A DNA stretch of 42,500 bases, taken from Chromera velia. Lineage: Eukaryota; Sar; Chromeraceae. How positions within the stretch are numbered: the stretch's first letter is position 1; each line of letters starts with the position of its first letter. The translations under genes and the position numbers were made by a program. The DNA lies in NCBI GenBank assembly GCA_018398765.1, contig JAHBMJ010000337.1, positions 1 through 42,500 on the forward strand. Reading direction: 5' to 3'. Positions 13,113 to 25,736 of the stretch are shown piece by piece. The notes beneath the pieces were generated by a model that saw only the letters and a list, made by a program, of their open reading frames with translations, ran no database searches and was not told the DNA's origin.

Positions 13113-16100
13113 AAAAGCACAGATGAGACTGACCACTCCCTTCAATCGTTGAAAAAAGAAAGGAGGGCCTAGAAGCCGAAGTCTCCAACTCTGTTTCTGC
13201 ACCCAATTTACCGAGACCCTTTTCCTCCTCTCTTCCAAACAGCGACTGCTGCACAGGCTCCTCTCGCCCTTCGTTTCCAGTGCTTATCCTCCTTTTACCC
13301 TTCTTTCCCAGCTCGCCACCCTTTTCCTTTTTCATCTCACGACGCACAGCTTGATGAAACCGCGCGGCGCTGACTGGGTCCAGAAGCAGCTGCTCTGGCC
13401 CCGGCATTTCCCCCTCCTGCTGCCCCCAGTCGACTGCTATCGCATGAAGCAGGGCTGCAGCCCTACTCGGGAGCACCAAGAGAGGGATGCCCTCCCTGCT
13501 CGTCTCTTCGGAAGATACCGGAGACGTTGTCTGATTTCCAAAACGCACCCCTGTCAGATCATGACCCACCAAGATCGATGTCGTGTCCCTTCCGTCTGTA
13601 ACCCGTCGACGTCCACTACGAGCATTGACGTGGTAGGCGGGACGGAGGGGATACCCAGGCCCTGGGCGGTGCATCTTGGAGTCCTGCAAAGAGGGCGCAG
13701 GAGAAAGAAGCGACAAACACAGAAAGAAGAAACACGCTTAAGTGTACACATGAAGGCGGATGCGATGTCCCTTCACTCACTCAGTCTTCGCCTTTGCTGA
13801 TTCATGTCAAGCAAACCTTCTTTCTTTCTCTGCCTCACCCACCTGCGAGAGTCCAGCAGCCAGAGCGGAAACCAAAAGCGGGTGGGGGCTTCTGTTGGAC
13901 ATTCGGACTGGGGCCTCCAGACGGACCGACACGCCGTACCCGCAGGGCCCTCTCTGTTCCTCTAGAGACACCAAAATCACAGCACACACACTCAAAGGAA
14001 GACTGTACGACAGCCGACGACTATCGGTGTCTAAGACGACCGTCACACGGGTTGTCTTTCCTGTTCGGCACGTCTGGGCAGATGCTGTCCAAAAGTAACA
14101 CGGCTCCTCTGGTCCCTCTCCTTCGGCACCATTCTTCTGCATATGTAGGCAAATGCCAAAAAGCGCCGAGAGGAAAGGAGATGCCGAGCCCTCAGGAGGC
14201 ACGCGCCTGCCCCCAGGCTGCTGAGAGGCGACCCCCCCTTTCCCCTTCCCCCCCTGCCTCCAGCCAGGAAGAAATGCGCCCTCGGACCGCCCCGGTGGGA
14301 GGTTCATTTGCGCCCCCGTCTGCCCACAGCAAAGGGATATCGCAACTCCCGTCAAGTTCTCCACAGAGAAAAACGGACGGAGACTGCAACCCACCACTGT
14401 GCGCTCAACAAGGCCTTCCGTTTGGATGGTCTCTGAGGGCATTGGAGAGTCTGCTGATTGAAGAAGGGGAGCAGTTGCACTCAGGAGACGCAGGGGACAT
14501 GTAAGGAGAAGTTCTGCGGACAAAGAGAGGGAGAGGGAGGATGCTGGTTCGGTTGCGAAGGTAACAGAGCTTTCTCTTTCCCTCCTTTCTTCCCCCGCTA
14601 CGTTCACTCCTCTTTCGTCACCACCCTCTGCCTGCACAGACCCCCTCCGACCCTGAGGGGGCCTCAGGTGGAGTGCACCCAGAGGCAGGCGGTCTGTGCT
14701 CTCACCCTGCGTGCCATGGGGGACTGCACTGAAGTTTGTCGGTCGGGGGAATTCGGAGGAATGCCAAGCGACACCGTCAGGGACCAGAGACAACGGAAGC
14801 TGCTGGTGGCCGTCCGACGAAAACAGACACACACTCCCCCCCCCCGTGACGTGTGCTTGTCCGTGGATGTTTGATGCGGCGGGTGGGGGCGGTTGGCTGC
14901 TGGGAGACGAGACAGACTCTCTCTCACTCAGCCGTCTCCAGTGACGGTCACCTGCAGGCGCCATGAGCTGCTCTGTTCTGCTGCCGTCTCCTTCTGCTGC
15001 CGCCATAATTGCCGCAAGGGACGCAGACGATGGGATGAAATCAAGGAGGGGAACAACACTTGACGGTGCAACGTGAACCGTTCGGTGTCCAACAAGGTCA
15101 ACGTACAAGGGAAGTGGGAGGGCGTTCTCGATCACAAAAGGGGGTCTGAAGGAGACAAGACGCGGAAAGCGAAAGGAATTCGAGGCAACGTCGCTTGACT
15201 GTTTGTGTGTCCCCCCTTCGTGCGGGCTGAGCTGGTCACAGACACACAGAGCAATGCGCCCACCCCACTTGACTTCCTTCTCGGTCTGTCCGACCCTCTC
15301 GCCCACACTGAACGGAACGTACGTTGAGAACCTCTCTCCTGCTGAGTCTATGCGAAGGTATGTCTCTCGCAGGGTGGCCGCAATGTGAGGCGAGGAGTGG
15401 TCGGCACGCAGATGCACTGGAGGAGACCACCCCGGCTGCTGACCCTCTCGAGATTTCTCTTCGCACTGTTGCATCGCAACCGCCTCATTGGTGGAGGCTG
15501 CAATGCGCAGGGCTGCAAGGGAGCGGGACGGGAGGGTGACTCCGATGACAGTACCTGGTGTGCACAGACACGCTGAAGCTGCCTCCTGTGGAGAGACGGT
15601 ACTTTGGTGGTCTATCGATCCATCTAGCCTGACTGAGGAAGAAGAATTTCTGTTCCGCTTCAGAATGGAGGGCATCTTCTCGAGGGGAACCGAATAGACG
15701 ATCGGTCGATCTGCCCCCGTCTCCTTGACGCTGTCCCCTGCCGTCTCTCCCCCCGGGTGCCCCCCTGATCCGCCCACAGCAGGGTCAGCAGAGACCGCGA
15801 GGACAAGGTCGGGCAGTGCGCTCTCGAGGAGAATGGAGGGAAGGAGAAAGACCTCAGTCTGCCCTCCTGGCTGTCGAGGTCTTTCCACAAGCACGTGGGC
15901 ACAGTAGGGGTAGAGGCTCAGCTGACGGCAGAGGATTTTGGGGCTTGGGTCTGCATCGAGGTCGAGCAGATCAAAGCACAGAGAGGGGACTGAGTCCTCA
16001 TTTCCACATTCGACTGTGTTAGAAACTGCAAAGGAGAGCACTTGCCGAGGACGACCGGGGGAGGAATCGAGTGTCAGACTGGAAACGTTCAAAGACGGTC

Positions 16101-19100
16101 GACTGCTGTCTCGTCCGTCAGTCCCCACAGTCGCCGCTGTGGAGGGGAAGAATGTCGCAAAGCTCTCAAAAGCTTCAACTTCCCCGCTCTGCTCCCTGAC
16201 CCAAGCATCTAACTGAGACCGGGTCCGAGTTTGCCCTTTCGAACCTGGAGAGGATAAAGAGGGAGACGCGACCACGCGCTCACTTGAATGCCGTCTTTCC
16301 TCTTCAGACCTCGACACAGCGACCAACGCCGCCATCCCACAACAGACGCGCACGGGAACGGGAAGCAGATTCATCACACGCACGGGGACAGCTTTCTCCT
16401 CTGCATCCGTGTCAGCGTCACCACCACCCATCACTCCACACGCGGCAAGTGCACGGAGAAGCGCAGAGACCCTTGCCGCATCAGTAGTGATGTGCGTCTC
16501 TCCTGGCAGAACAATTCGGATCTGCGTGCATCCAGGCCACACAGGGGCGGCACCGGACAAATGGACGCCACCCCAAAGAGGAACGGGCAAACTGATATTG
16601 TCCCCCTTTCGTATACCTGCTGCAGAGGCAGACGCCCTTCCAGAGGCAGACCGGTCTGCAGGCTGCTGTCTGGACATTTTTGCTAGTGCAAAAAGGAGAG
16701 TCGACTCTTGGAGTAGTCGGAGATGAGCACCGCTCTTCCTGTCAGGCAGGTCGATAGAGAACCTTGGGGAGGAGAAGAAGATTTTCAATCCCCGTCTGTG
16801 GGACGCCAGGAGAAAATCCAGACGCTGGAGAGACAGAAAAGCAAGGGGGTGTTCGATAGACCCTCCCAGAAGTCTTTCAGAAACTAGAGATGCCTGCAGT
16901 GCCTCCTCGACGGAGCATCTGAAGGAGAACAGGGACGAGTTGCCTGCTTTTTGAAGCTTTGGCCGTGCAACGATGCAGGCCAGAAAGGACCCCTGGAGTT
17001 CCCCAGGGGGCATGCAGACCCCGGACAAAAGGGCCTGTAGCGGTCTGTGAGAGGGGGCCCCTGCAGTGGGGGCAGCCGGGGTGGCGGCGCCTGCACCGGA
17101 CGGCGACGACCCTCTGGGCCAGTCGAGAGGTATGGGGGTGCTGCTGTTGATGGCCACAATGAACCTCGTGTAGACGGGGAAGAACGCTGCGGGGTTTCGG
17201 TCTGACGGTCTCTCTAGAGAGGCTTCTGATGTGGAGTGCATGGAGGGAAGAGAGGAGGGAACCTCGATGAAGGAATCCTGGGAGGCATCGAAGGCGTCGA
17301 CTCTGAAGGCAGTAGAGGGGAAAAGAAGGGAATCGGGAGGGAGCAAACCGTCGAGTGAGTGTGGTCCTTCAAAGCGAACTCCTCGTTGGTCTGACAGCCC
17401 CCGTCTGTCGTGAGGAAAGTGCCCCGGCCGCTTCGCAGGAACAAGGGCCAGCGCTACAACGTGCCCAGGGGAGTCCAAACAGACCTGAATCCTCAGCGGA
17501 GGTGCGGACACCCGCCCAGCGAGGGAGGGGTTCAACAGACTAGATGGTTGGGACTGCTGCAGAGCTGTAAGGGGGGCAGCGGTGACTCTGGTTAGGGGAT
17601 CTGCGCCTCCCGGGGGATGTGAGAAGGTGTGCAGGCACACTGCGGGACAGGTGCCGATACCGCCAGACAGAAGGGCTGGGGAGGGACAGGACCCAGCAGC
17701 AGTTATGAGAGGAATGAGGAAGGGAAGGAGCAGGACGGCACTCATGTCTCTTTCAATCACACTTTCGGAAGCTGCATCGTTGATATTTTTTGGACAGTCC
17801 TGCAACCTGCCATCCCCTTCGTCTGTTTTTTGAGTCTCTTCTTCTTGTGGAGACTCAAGAAGAGCCCAAATGACTGCGAGGAGGAACCAGAGCTTTTCCA
17901 TTCCAAACGCTATGCGAAGAGACGGAATGGAGACTGTGAGACTCGTTTCCCCATGGAGTTTCGGAGCCGCCCTCAGATCCCAACACCCCGTTGTGGCAGA
18001 GTGGAGACGCAACCGTGCTGCGAAGGGAGGGAAGAACGGAAGAAGAGGACCCTCTCGATTGGATGCTGTTTGCCCCAGAAGGCAAAATTGTTCTAAAACA
18101 ATATCAACAGACATCGGGACAAGCCAGCCAGTCTGTTCGGACAGTGAGACATCAGACTGACGCACCTTGAAAGGAAGCGCAGAGACTCTGCTGACGTCAT
18201 TCGATCCTGTCCCCCCACACTCTACACCAAGGCGGTCCTCCTCTGCCGCCATGCCAACGGAGAGCCCCCGGGTGTCAGTCTGCCAAAGACCAGACTCTCC
18301 GTTGTAAATATGCAGCGGCCCCCAAGCCCGTCTCTCCGCAATCGTGAGGGACACAGCGGACGAACATGCGACCACACACCTGTCTCCAGAGACGGCAGGG
18401 TCTTCTCTGACCTTCACGCGAAGAGACCAGACTCGAAGTCGGAAGGCCTTAGAGGGGGAGGGGGGCAGACGCCTGCACCCTTTCGCGACTGTCTCTTCTC
18501 CCGTTCTTTCACCGTCTCCCCGCGGCTTGAGAGAGAGACGGAAAAGTGCAGATGGAAGACAAGATGCCAAACGAGTTCTGAATCCCTTTGCGTCCAATTC
18601 GACAGCAACAGCTCCCACTTTCAGGCAGCTTCCCTCTTTCTGCATGATCTCTTCCTGACCCCCCGAGACCCCCTTTGTGTTTCCATCGCCCCCTTCGCCT
18701 ATCCTGACTCCTTTTGAATACTGCACAAACACGAGGACATCCTCACCACCACCCCTCGACAGACGCAAAATCGGGGAACCAAAGAAGTCAGCACAGACTC
18801 CCCGCACCTTCAGCCTAATCTTCACGTCCCCATTTCCATCCCCATCCTCCCCCTTCTCTTCCTCCTCTCCTGTGAAGGCACCCCCACCCTTTGCTCCCTC
18901 ACTCAATTCAAATCCACCCCCCCCTGACGGAAAGACGTCAAGCACAATCTTCTCCAGCCGGCAAGAGAGGCCTGCAACCGCACGGTCACTGCCTAGATCC
19001 CTGCGACCCCCCCCGTCCAGGCCCCAATTCAACGTCAAGGCAGCAACAGTTGACGTCAGCCTGACACCCTCACCTCCCTTCCCATCCCTTTTTGAGTCAA

Positions 19101-22100
19101 AAGTTTGCGCAGACGGTTCGGAGGATGGAGGGCCCATCGCAAGTCGGAATATTGAGAGAGCAGCAATGACTGCTGCCGCGGCATCGAGAGCTTCTTGCGC
19201 GATGCCTACCAGGGGAAGCAAAGAATCACGACACAGGCTGTTCGAGGGCCCACAGAAAAAATTCAATTCCAACACCGAGGTGCTCAAGGCCACCTCGCAA
19301 GGAGCCTTTCTTTCAACGTGTACGTGTGCTGGCTTCAAGAGCACCTCCTGGAGCGGAGGGGCTCCGTTGGTTGGCCCTTCGAGGGCAATTTGGAGGAAGA
19401 GAGACCCCGTGGTGGGCAGCTCGGGGGATGAGGGGGGTTCATGGAGGGAGAGGGAAACGGAGGAAATGGAAGCGACAAGAACACAAGGGGGAGAAGTAAA
19501 AGGAAATTTGAAGGTGACTGAGGAGACAGAAAGAGAAAGCGAGAGTGGAGACGGAGCAACCCTTTTGGTTTCTCTTTCGACATTTGGTCTTTCGATTGAT
19601 CCAGATTCCTCTTCACGCACGTCCGTCTTTCCTTGTCTCGTCTTTCTTCCTCCCTTCTTTCCCCGTGGCAATTCTTGAATCAAAAGAGCCAATGACCGAA
19701 GCAAAGCTTCAGCGAAAGAGGATAAGATCTGAGGAGGCAGCCAGAGACACACAGGAAGAAGGGAGAATTCAATTGAGACACCATGCCGTCTCTTATGCCC
19801 TGACGAGATTTCGCAAGACGTGCTTCCTCTCAAAGCCCCCCCCTCTCTTCCGGCGTCTGCAGACACACAGTCATCGTGGCCGCTATCTCCTGCTGGATTA
19901 CCCTCGACTGCAGAAAACCGAAAGTTGAGCGACCACCGTTCGCCCCTTGTCTCAACAACCCGGCTTCCCACCCTCACGTGACCACTGCGTTGTTGCTGCA
20001 GAGAGGGGGAGGTGGAAGCGAAGGCCGTGCCCCCTCCCTCTGCCTCCTCCTCCATCCACTCAACTAGATGGACCGCCTCTCCACTCTCCTCCCCCCGCAT
20101 TCCAGCAGGGCTCTTCAAGGTAAAAAAGGGGCGACCTGCCTTCACAGAAAAATCAAAACATGGACGTAGTTTAGGCTCAGAGCTGCGCAGGGTGTGAATG
20201 TTTCCATAAATCTCTGGCACTCTCAGATCCAAAAGACGAACGTTCTCGTTCCTCCCCTCAGCTGCTCGTATTGAAAAGCACACGCCCGCGCGAAAGGCGC
20301 AATTCACACAAATGTTTCTGAACAGTCCGGCAGCCCCCCCCTTGTTTCTCTTTTTCTCCGGCCCACCCGCTTTACTCGCCACGCCACCCTTCTCTTGCCC
20401 CCCTTCTCTCCTTTCTTCCTCCCGATATCTCTTTTCTGCCTGTCTCCCTTTCGTGTGTGGAAATCCAAAAAGTTTCAATCCACGCACAACCTGGGCAGCG
20501 GAGGCTGCACAGAGAAGCACACTGACGTCAGAAGACTCAAGTGCAACATCGAGGACATGGATCTCTCCCTCTCGCTCTCTTTCTTTCCCCCCTTCCTGCG
20601 TCTGCCTTCTCTTCAAACTCCGACTGAACTGCAGGTAATCTAGAGCCACTTGCGTCTCGCCCTGTGCGGAAACTTTCAAGTCTTCTAAGGCAATCACCCC
20701 CTGTCTCGAGAATACACGAGGAGTCTGCAGAGAAAGAAGGGCCGTTCCTTCCGGTTTAGACTGTCTCACATCGGACGAGACAGAATCTTCCTCTGATGCC
20801 ACAAAATCAACAGTCCAAGGTCGGACATCTAGAAACACCTCGTTCTCAAGCAAGATACCCTCCAACCACTGATTCGAACTGTGACAGATTTCTTTCTCTC
20901 CTTCTTTTCCAATTTTGTTTTCCCCCAACACAGACTGCTCTCCTCCCCCCTCCTCCTCGCCTCTCTTCTGTGAGGAGAGAAGATGCGAATGAGGAGGGGG
21001 TACAACAACCCTCGTACCTTGCTCTTCCTCTTCTGCCCCCAAGTCCCTTCCTTCCCTTCCCTTGCTCATGTCCTTTGTCATGCCCCCAGCAGCCCCAAAT
21101 TGTTCCGATTCCATAAAGACCATACGAGTCCAGGCAGGCAGGAAAGAGACGGAACCGCCTGACACGGCCATGGAAACAAAGGGGACAAAAACGGAAGAAT
21201 CAACCCCTCTGCCCCCCTCTTCAATGCACAAACACAATCTTTCACACTTGTCTGGAGGGCACGCGAAGCCGAGGCCCAGCTGGGAAGGGGCACGCGTTCC
21301 AAACACGAAGGAAGAAAAGAAAGGAGACGGCAAAGTGAACCCCTGCAAAGAGGGAAAGGATTCCGTTACTTGCCGAGCGAGGGACAAGCCTCTTTTTTCG
21401 GATGCGGAACTCAAAGTGAATCCAAAAATACCGACAGCCGGCGCGCTCGGCGCAACAAAGTGTGTTGCGACAGAGAGGACCGGTTGCAGCAATTTGTTGC
21501 TGCCTTCTTTTTGATGCGTACAAAGAATGCGCACTTCCTTTGGTTCTTGGCCGGCCAGAGCACCCTCCTTCATTCCCGACTCCAAAACCCCCAAGTCCAA
21601 AGCTGCAGAAACAAAACTCAGCAACTCCCCACAACCCCCTGCTGCTTCTGCTGAAGCCCGAGACCCATCAACCGCACAGCGCATGACTGTACAAGCACCA
21701 TGCAGACCCTGTAAAATGACTGCCAGCCTCCCCCTCCTCTCGGTATCTCCCATCTCAACCCCTTCCTTCTCTCCGATTTCCTCCCCTGCCCTCCCTTCCG
21801 TGACTGCAAACAGCCCCCGCACTCTCCGCATTAGCGACGAAAAGAGCCGCGCTGTGCCAGGCACCAAGAACACCCGAGCTTCCCTCAGGGCTGCCTGCAC
21901 AGAGTCCGCCTGCTGGACGGAAAGTTGCGGCTTTTCAGGCGATGAGGCAGGTTCAGGCCTCGCCTCCTGCCCGCTCCCTCCGCTGACGCTTCCCCTTTTC
22001 GGGAGTCTCTGTGCGTCTGTCACTGTCCCACCAAAAAAGTCAACACGTGAGCGTCCCTGCAAATCGAAAGAAAGAAAAAGCGGGAGGGAGAATCACATGA

Positions 22101-25100
22101 GGGCAAACAGATGCACTGGAAAAACGTCTGCTAGAGAGTGCGGGGTTCATGCGACCATCGTTTTTCGACTGCCTGACCGCTTGCCAGACCGCGCAGAGGG
22201 TACTCAAGACAACCAGAGGGACGCCTTCCTGCAGGAGACACAGAGGACACAGGCAAGCAGGATTGTGTGCAGCTTGACATATGCAGGCCGCTCACAGGGA
22301 CAGGATTTGGTTCCCTTCGATCTTCACTTCCTGAAGAAATCGAGCAATTGAACAAAGAGGAAGCAACTCAAAGAGGCACAAAAAAAAGATGCCAGCGACG
22401 CCAGAAGATTTCTTGTATGCTGTCGCTCTTGGAACTTTTTCGGAGCAAAGCAACAGAGGACACCCCCCTTCCCAGCCATGCCCTCTGACGAACCATTTCC
22501 ATAGCCATCCACCCACCTACCCACGAGGCAATCACACGAACTTCTCTTCATTGACTGACCAAAGCAGAACCGAAGCCACCATGGACACCTCCGTGACTGT
22601 CCCTGTGCCCTCTCTCACCCCCGTCTCCGGACCGCTCCACGATGCTCAGACGCAGCGACGCGATTTGCGCCCCCACAGCCAGACGGTCAATTGATGGCTG
22701 CCGAAGTTCATTCTCTGTCCCTGGGAGTATCTCTGGACTGAAGCGTCTCTTCGCCCCCTCTGGCAGGTACGCCGATGCGTTCGCATTGGCCACCGCGTTT
22801 GCTGCTGCCACAGCCGCCGGAATGGTTGAGGGAACGAAGACGACTGACTCGCTGAGCATTGCGGGGAGAATTGCAAACTCAACCTCGTCCGACACGCTCT
22901 GCTTGCTGGCCCTGCGGGGGGCAGAAAGGAGAAGAGAGGACAGGAAGTTAGCCAAGGGGTCAGCAAGGAAGGAAAAAGTGCAGATTTCTGAGCGCTCTTG
23001 GATGTCCATCTCAAAATCTTGACGGTCCTCACAAAGAGGTTCATGAGCATACCATGGAGACATTAGCATACCATTACAGCTCTTAGCGTATGGGACATAC
23101 AAAAAGAGAGCAGCATTCAGTACATAGAAAAGTAAACGAATCCCTGAACAGACAGCATGTTGTTTTGTGGACATTTGCCTCTTCGACCAACCCTATCATT
23201 TCGTTTTCTTCTTTCAAAACCTGAACAGAAGGTGACGGATTGCGCAACCCACCGCAGCATTTCCAGGCGCAGATGCAGCCACTGCTGTGCTCTCTTTGAA
23301 GTTCCACCCAGCCGATCTGAAACATCCACAATAAGAGAAGAGGAGGGAGACCCCACTTGAACCTCCAGGACAACCTCAGGAACAGTGAGAGAAAAATCAA
23401 AAGCAGCCACGCCAAAGGGGGCCTCCAGGTTGGCCTTCGGGGCGTTTGCTGCTCCTGCTGCTGCTGTGGATGTTTTGGACTGGACGCTGAATGTCCTGCT
23501 GGGTCGGGTTCCTAGCCGCTCTCTCTCTTTTTCTCTCTCCGTTTCTCTTTCTGGCTGCCTCTCTCCCACCGACTCCCTCGCAGTAACACCCTGCGGAGGG
23601 GATGCCTGCAGTCCGCCCTGGAGAGGAGGTCGCACAGAAGAGGGGGCGGCACTCTCTCCCGCCTCTATCACCTCCTTGGCGACCTCGAAGAATTCCGCCG
23701 GCAGCGAAACAAGGAGCGGCCCTGTCTGCATACGCTCAAGAAATATAGAGAGGAGGAGAGAGGAAGAGAAGAAGGGAAGGGAAAGCATCGACACCTGAAG
23801 TGACTGCGCGAGCTTGTCCATGAAGCATGGAAACACACAAAGAAGCGAATCCGTATGAAACAGCAGAAAGTTTCTCTTTCAATCTATCTGTTTGCCCTCG
23901 TCCGTCTCTCTTGTGACTCTGTCCTCCCCCCTTCCCTCGAGATTGTTATCCATTTCTCCTACCCAACCGCCGGACTGACCTGGACGCTTAGACGGCAGGC
24001 GTGAGTCCCATCTTGATCTGTCGCCCCCCCAGACCCCTGCAGGCAGGCAGCAAGCAGGAATCGAATCGCACGTGCAACAGACGGACTCTTTCTTTCTGTC
24101 TTGGTCTCTTTGTGGTCTTCTGCCCATCTGTCTGCATGTTTCTCGCTCCATTATTCTTTTTCGCCCAGGGTGTTGACAGAGCTTGTCTCGAAACAAAAGA
24201 AACAGAATCGAGAAGGGCTGGGCGAGGACTGACAGACTCAAAAGCGGTGATGAAAAAGGGCAATTCATCCGAAGCCGGTATGAAGACAGAAGTTGTCTGC
24301 CATCGACTTTTACAGACCAAAAAAGAGTAAGAAAGACAGGAGGCAAAGAGAGAGGGGGGAAAGCAGGGGGGGTAAGAAAACCATCCAGGGATGTGAAAAA
24401 AAAATTGCTGAGAGAGGACCCATCGAGACTTTGCAGAATCTCAGATTGAGGCCCGTGGTAAACAGCCGACGAACGAATTCTGTAAGAATCTGAACCAAGC
24501 GACGGGAGTGACTGTTCACTCCAAGACTGTTCTATCTATCTATCTATCTATCTGTCTGTCGGTCGGTCGATCGTTCCATATTTCTGTCTTGCTTTCTTGC
24601 TTTCTTTGTTCTCTTTTCTTTTCTTTTCTGCCCGCTTACTCCCTTCCCTCTGCCCACTCCTTGCCATCTACCCACCCTGTGAAGGTCTCTTTGCCTGTGC
24701 ATTTTCCTCCTCACTCTTTCCACCTGAAGACGCTGCTCCTTCACGACCAGAAGTCCTGCGTTCATCCACGCATACATGCAGCAAATCAAACAACAGACAA
24801 ACTGTTTTATCCCATTGCTCTCTTCTCCCTTCTGTCAGACAGGCAGACAGGCAGGCACAGTATCCGTTATCGATTCCCCGGCATGGGACTTTGCGAGTGT
24901 CGTTCAACACAGCAACACAAAAGACGCACAATCTGCCTTTCGGGCCTGCAATGTGTGAGAGCCATGCAGCACTGCGTAAAAGGGGCATATGCTGTCCTTC
25001 GGGGCTGATGACTGAGCCAGAATTTGAGACTGTCGACCATTTGGCAATCCGCAGTGACGCAAACACATAGATCACATCCCAAGGATGCACGTATGTGAAG

Positions 25101-25695
25101 AAATTGGGCACTTAGACTCATGAACGCAGAAAGAAAGACGGTACAGCAAAGAACTCAATTCAGAAAGACCCACCGAGTCGTACTGCAGCCTCTGCAACTA
25201 TCTCGACTTCTGCTCCCGACATTTTCGTTACATTTGTTGTCGGCTGAGGGACCGAATCCTCCAGTTCAACAGTCATCTCCCCTCCCTTCGGCACCCCCCG
25301 TCCATCTCCAGGCGTTGCCCCGTCTGCCCCCACCTGCTCCGACCTGTCCCTCACAGCCGCAGGAGAGTAGAGAAATTCGTTTGGGGACGCATCGAGTGAA
25401 TGGGGGGGCAGAGAGGTCGATTTCGCTTGAGCAGCGGGAAGGGAGGGTGACCCCTGCAGATGGCTGGAGGAGTTGCCGGTGAGAGGACGGGCCGCAGCAG
25501 AGGAGGAGCTGATCGTGCGGACCCTGTTGCTGTCCTTCGCCCTCCCGAAGGAGCACACGGTCAGGGTTTTGTTGACAGAAGCCTCCACCTTGCGGATCTG
25601 CAGTGAGACCTCCGGGGGCCCTGCAAAGAAGGAAAGAAGGGGAAAGGAGGGCAAAGATGCAAAGAAAGAAGAGTCATTGTCGAGAGGGGAACACA

Positions 25696-25736
<41 letters not shown>

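Noticed and set aside
18677-19678. 333-codon plus-strand open frame
   Set aside because: It is antisense to the conserved 8.2 kb VPS13 exon and is Ser/Pro-rich, as expected of a shadow frame.
21527-22351. 274-codon plus-strand open frame
   Set aside because: Antisense shadow of the start of exon 17 and of the preceding intron; no recognisable domain.
24220-24310. Extra VPS13 exon encoding SVFIPASDELPFFITAFE
   Set aside because: It looks protein-like, but it needs a phase not supplied by its neighbours and has no family counterpart at that point.
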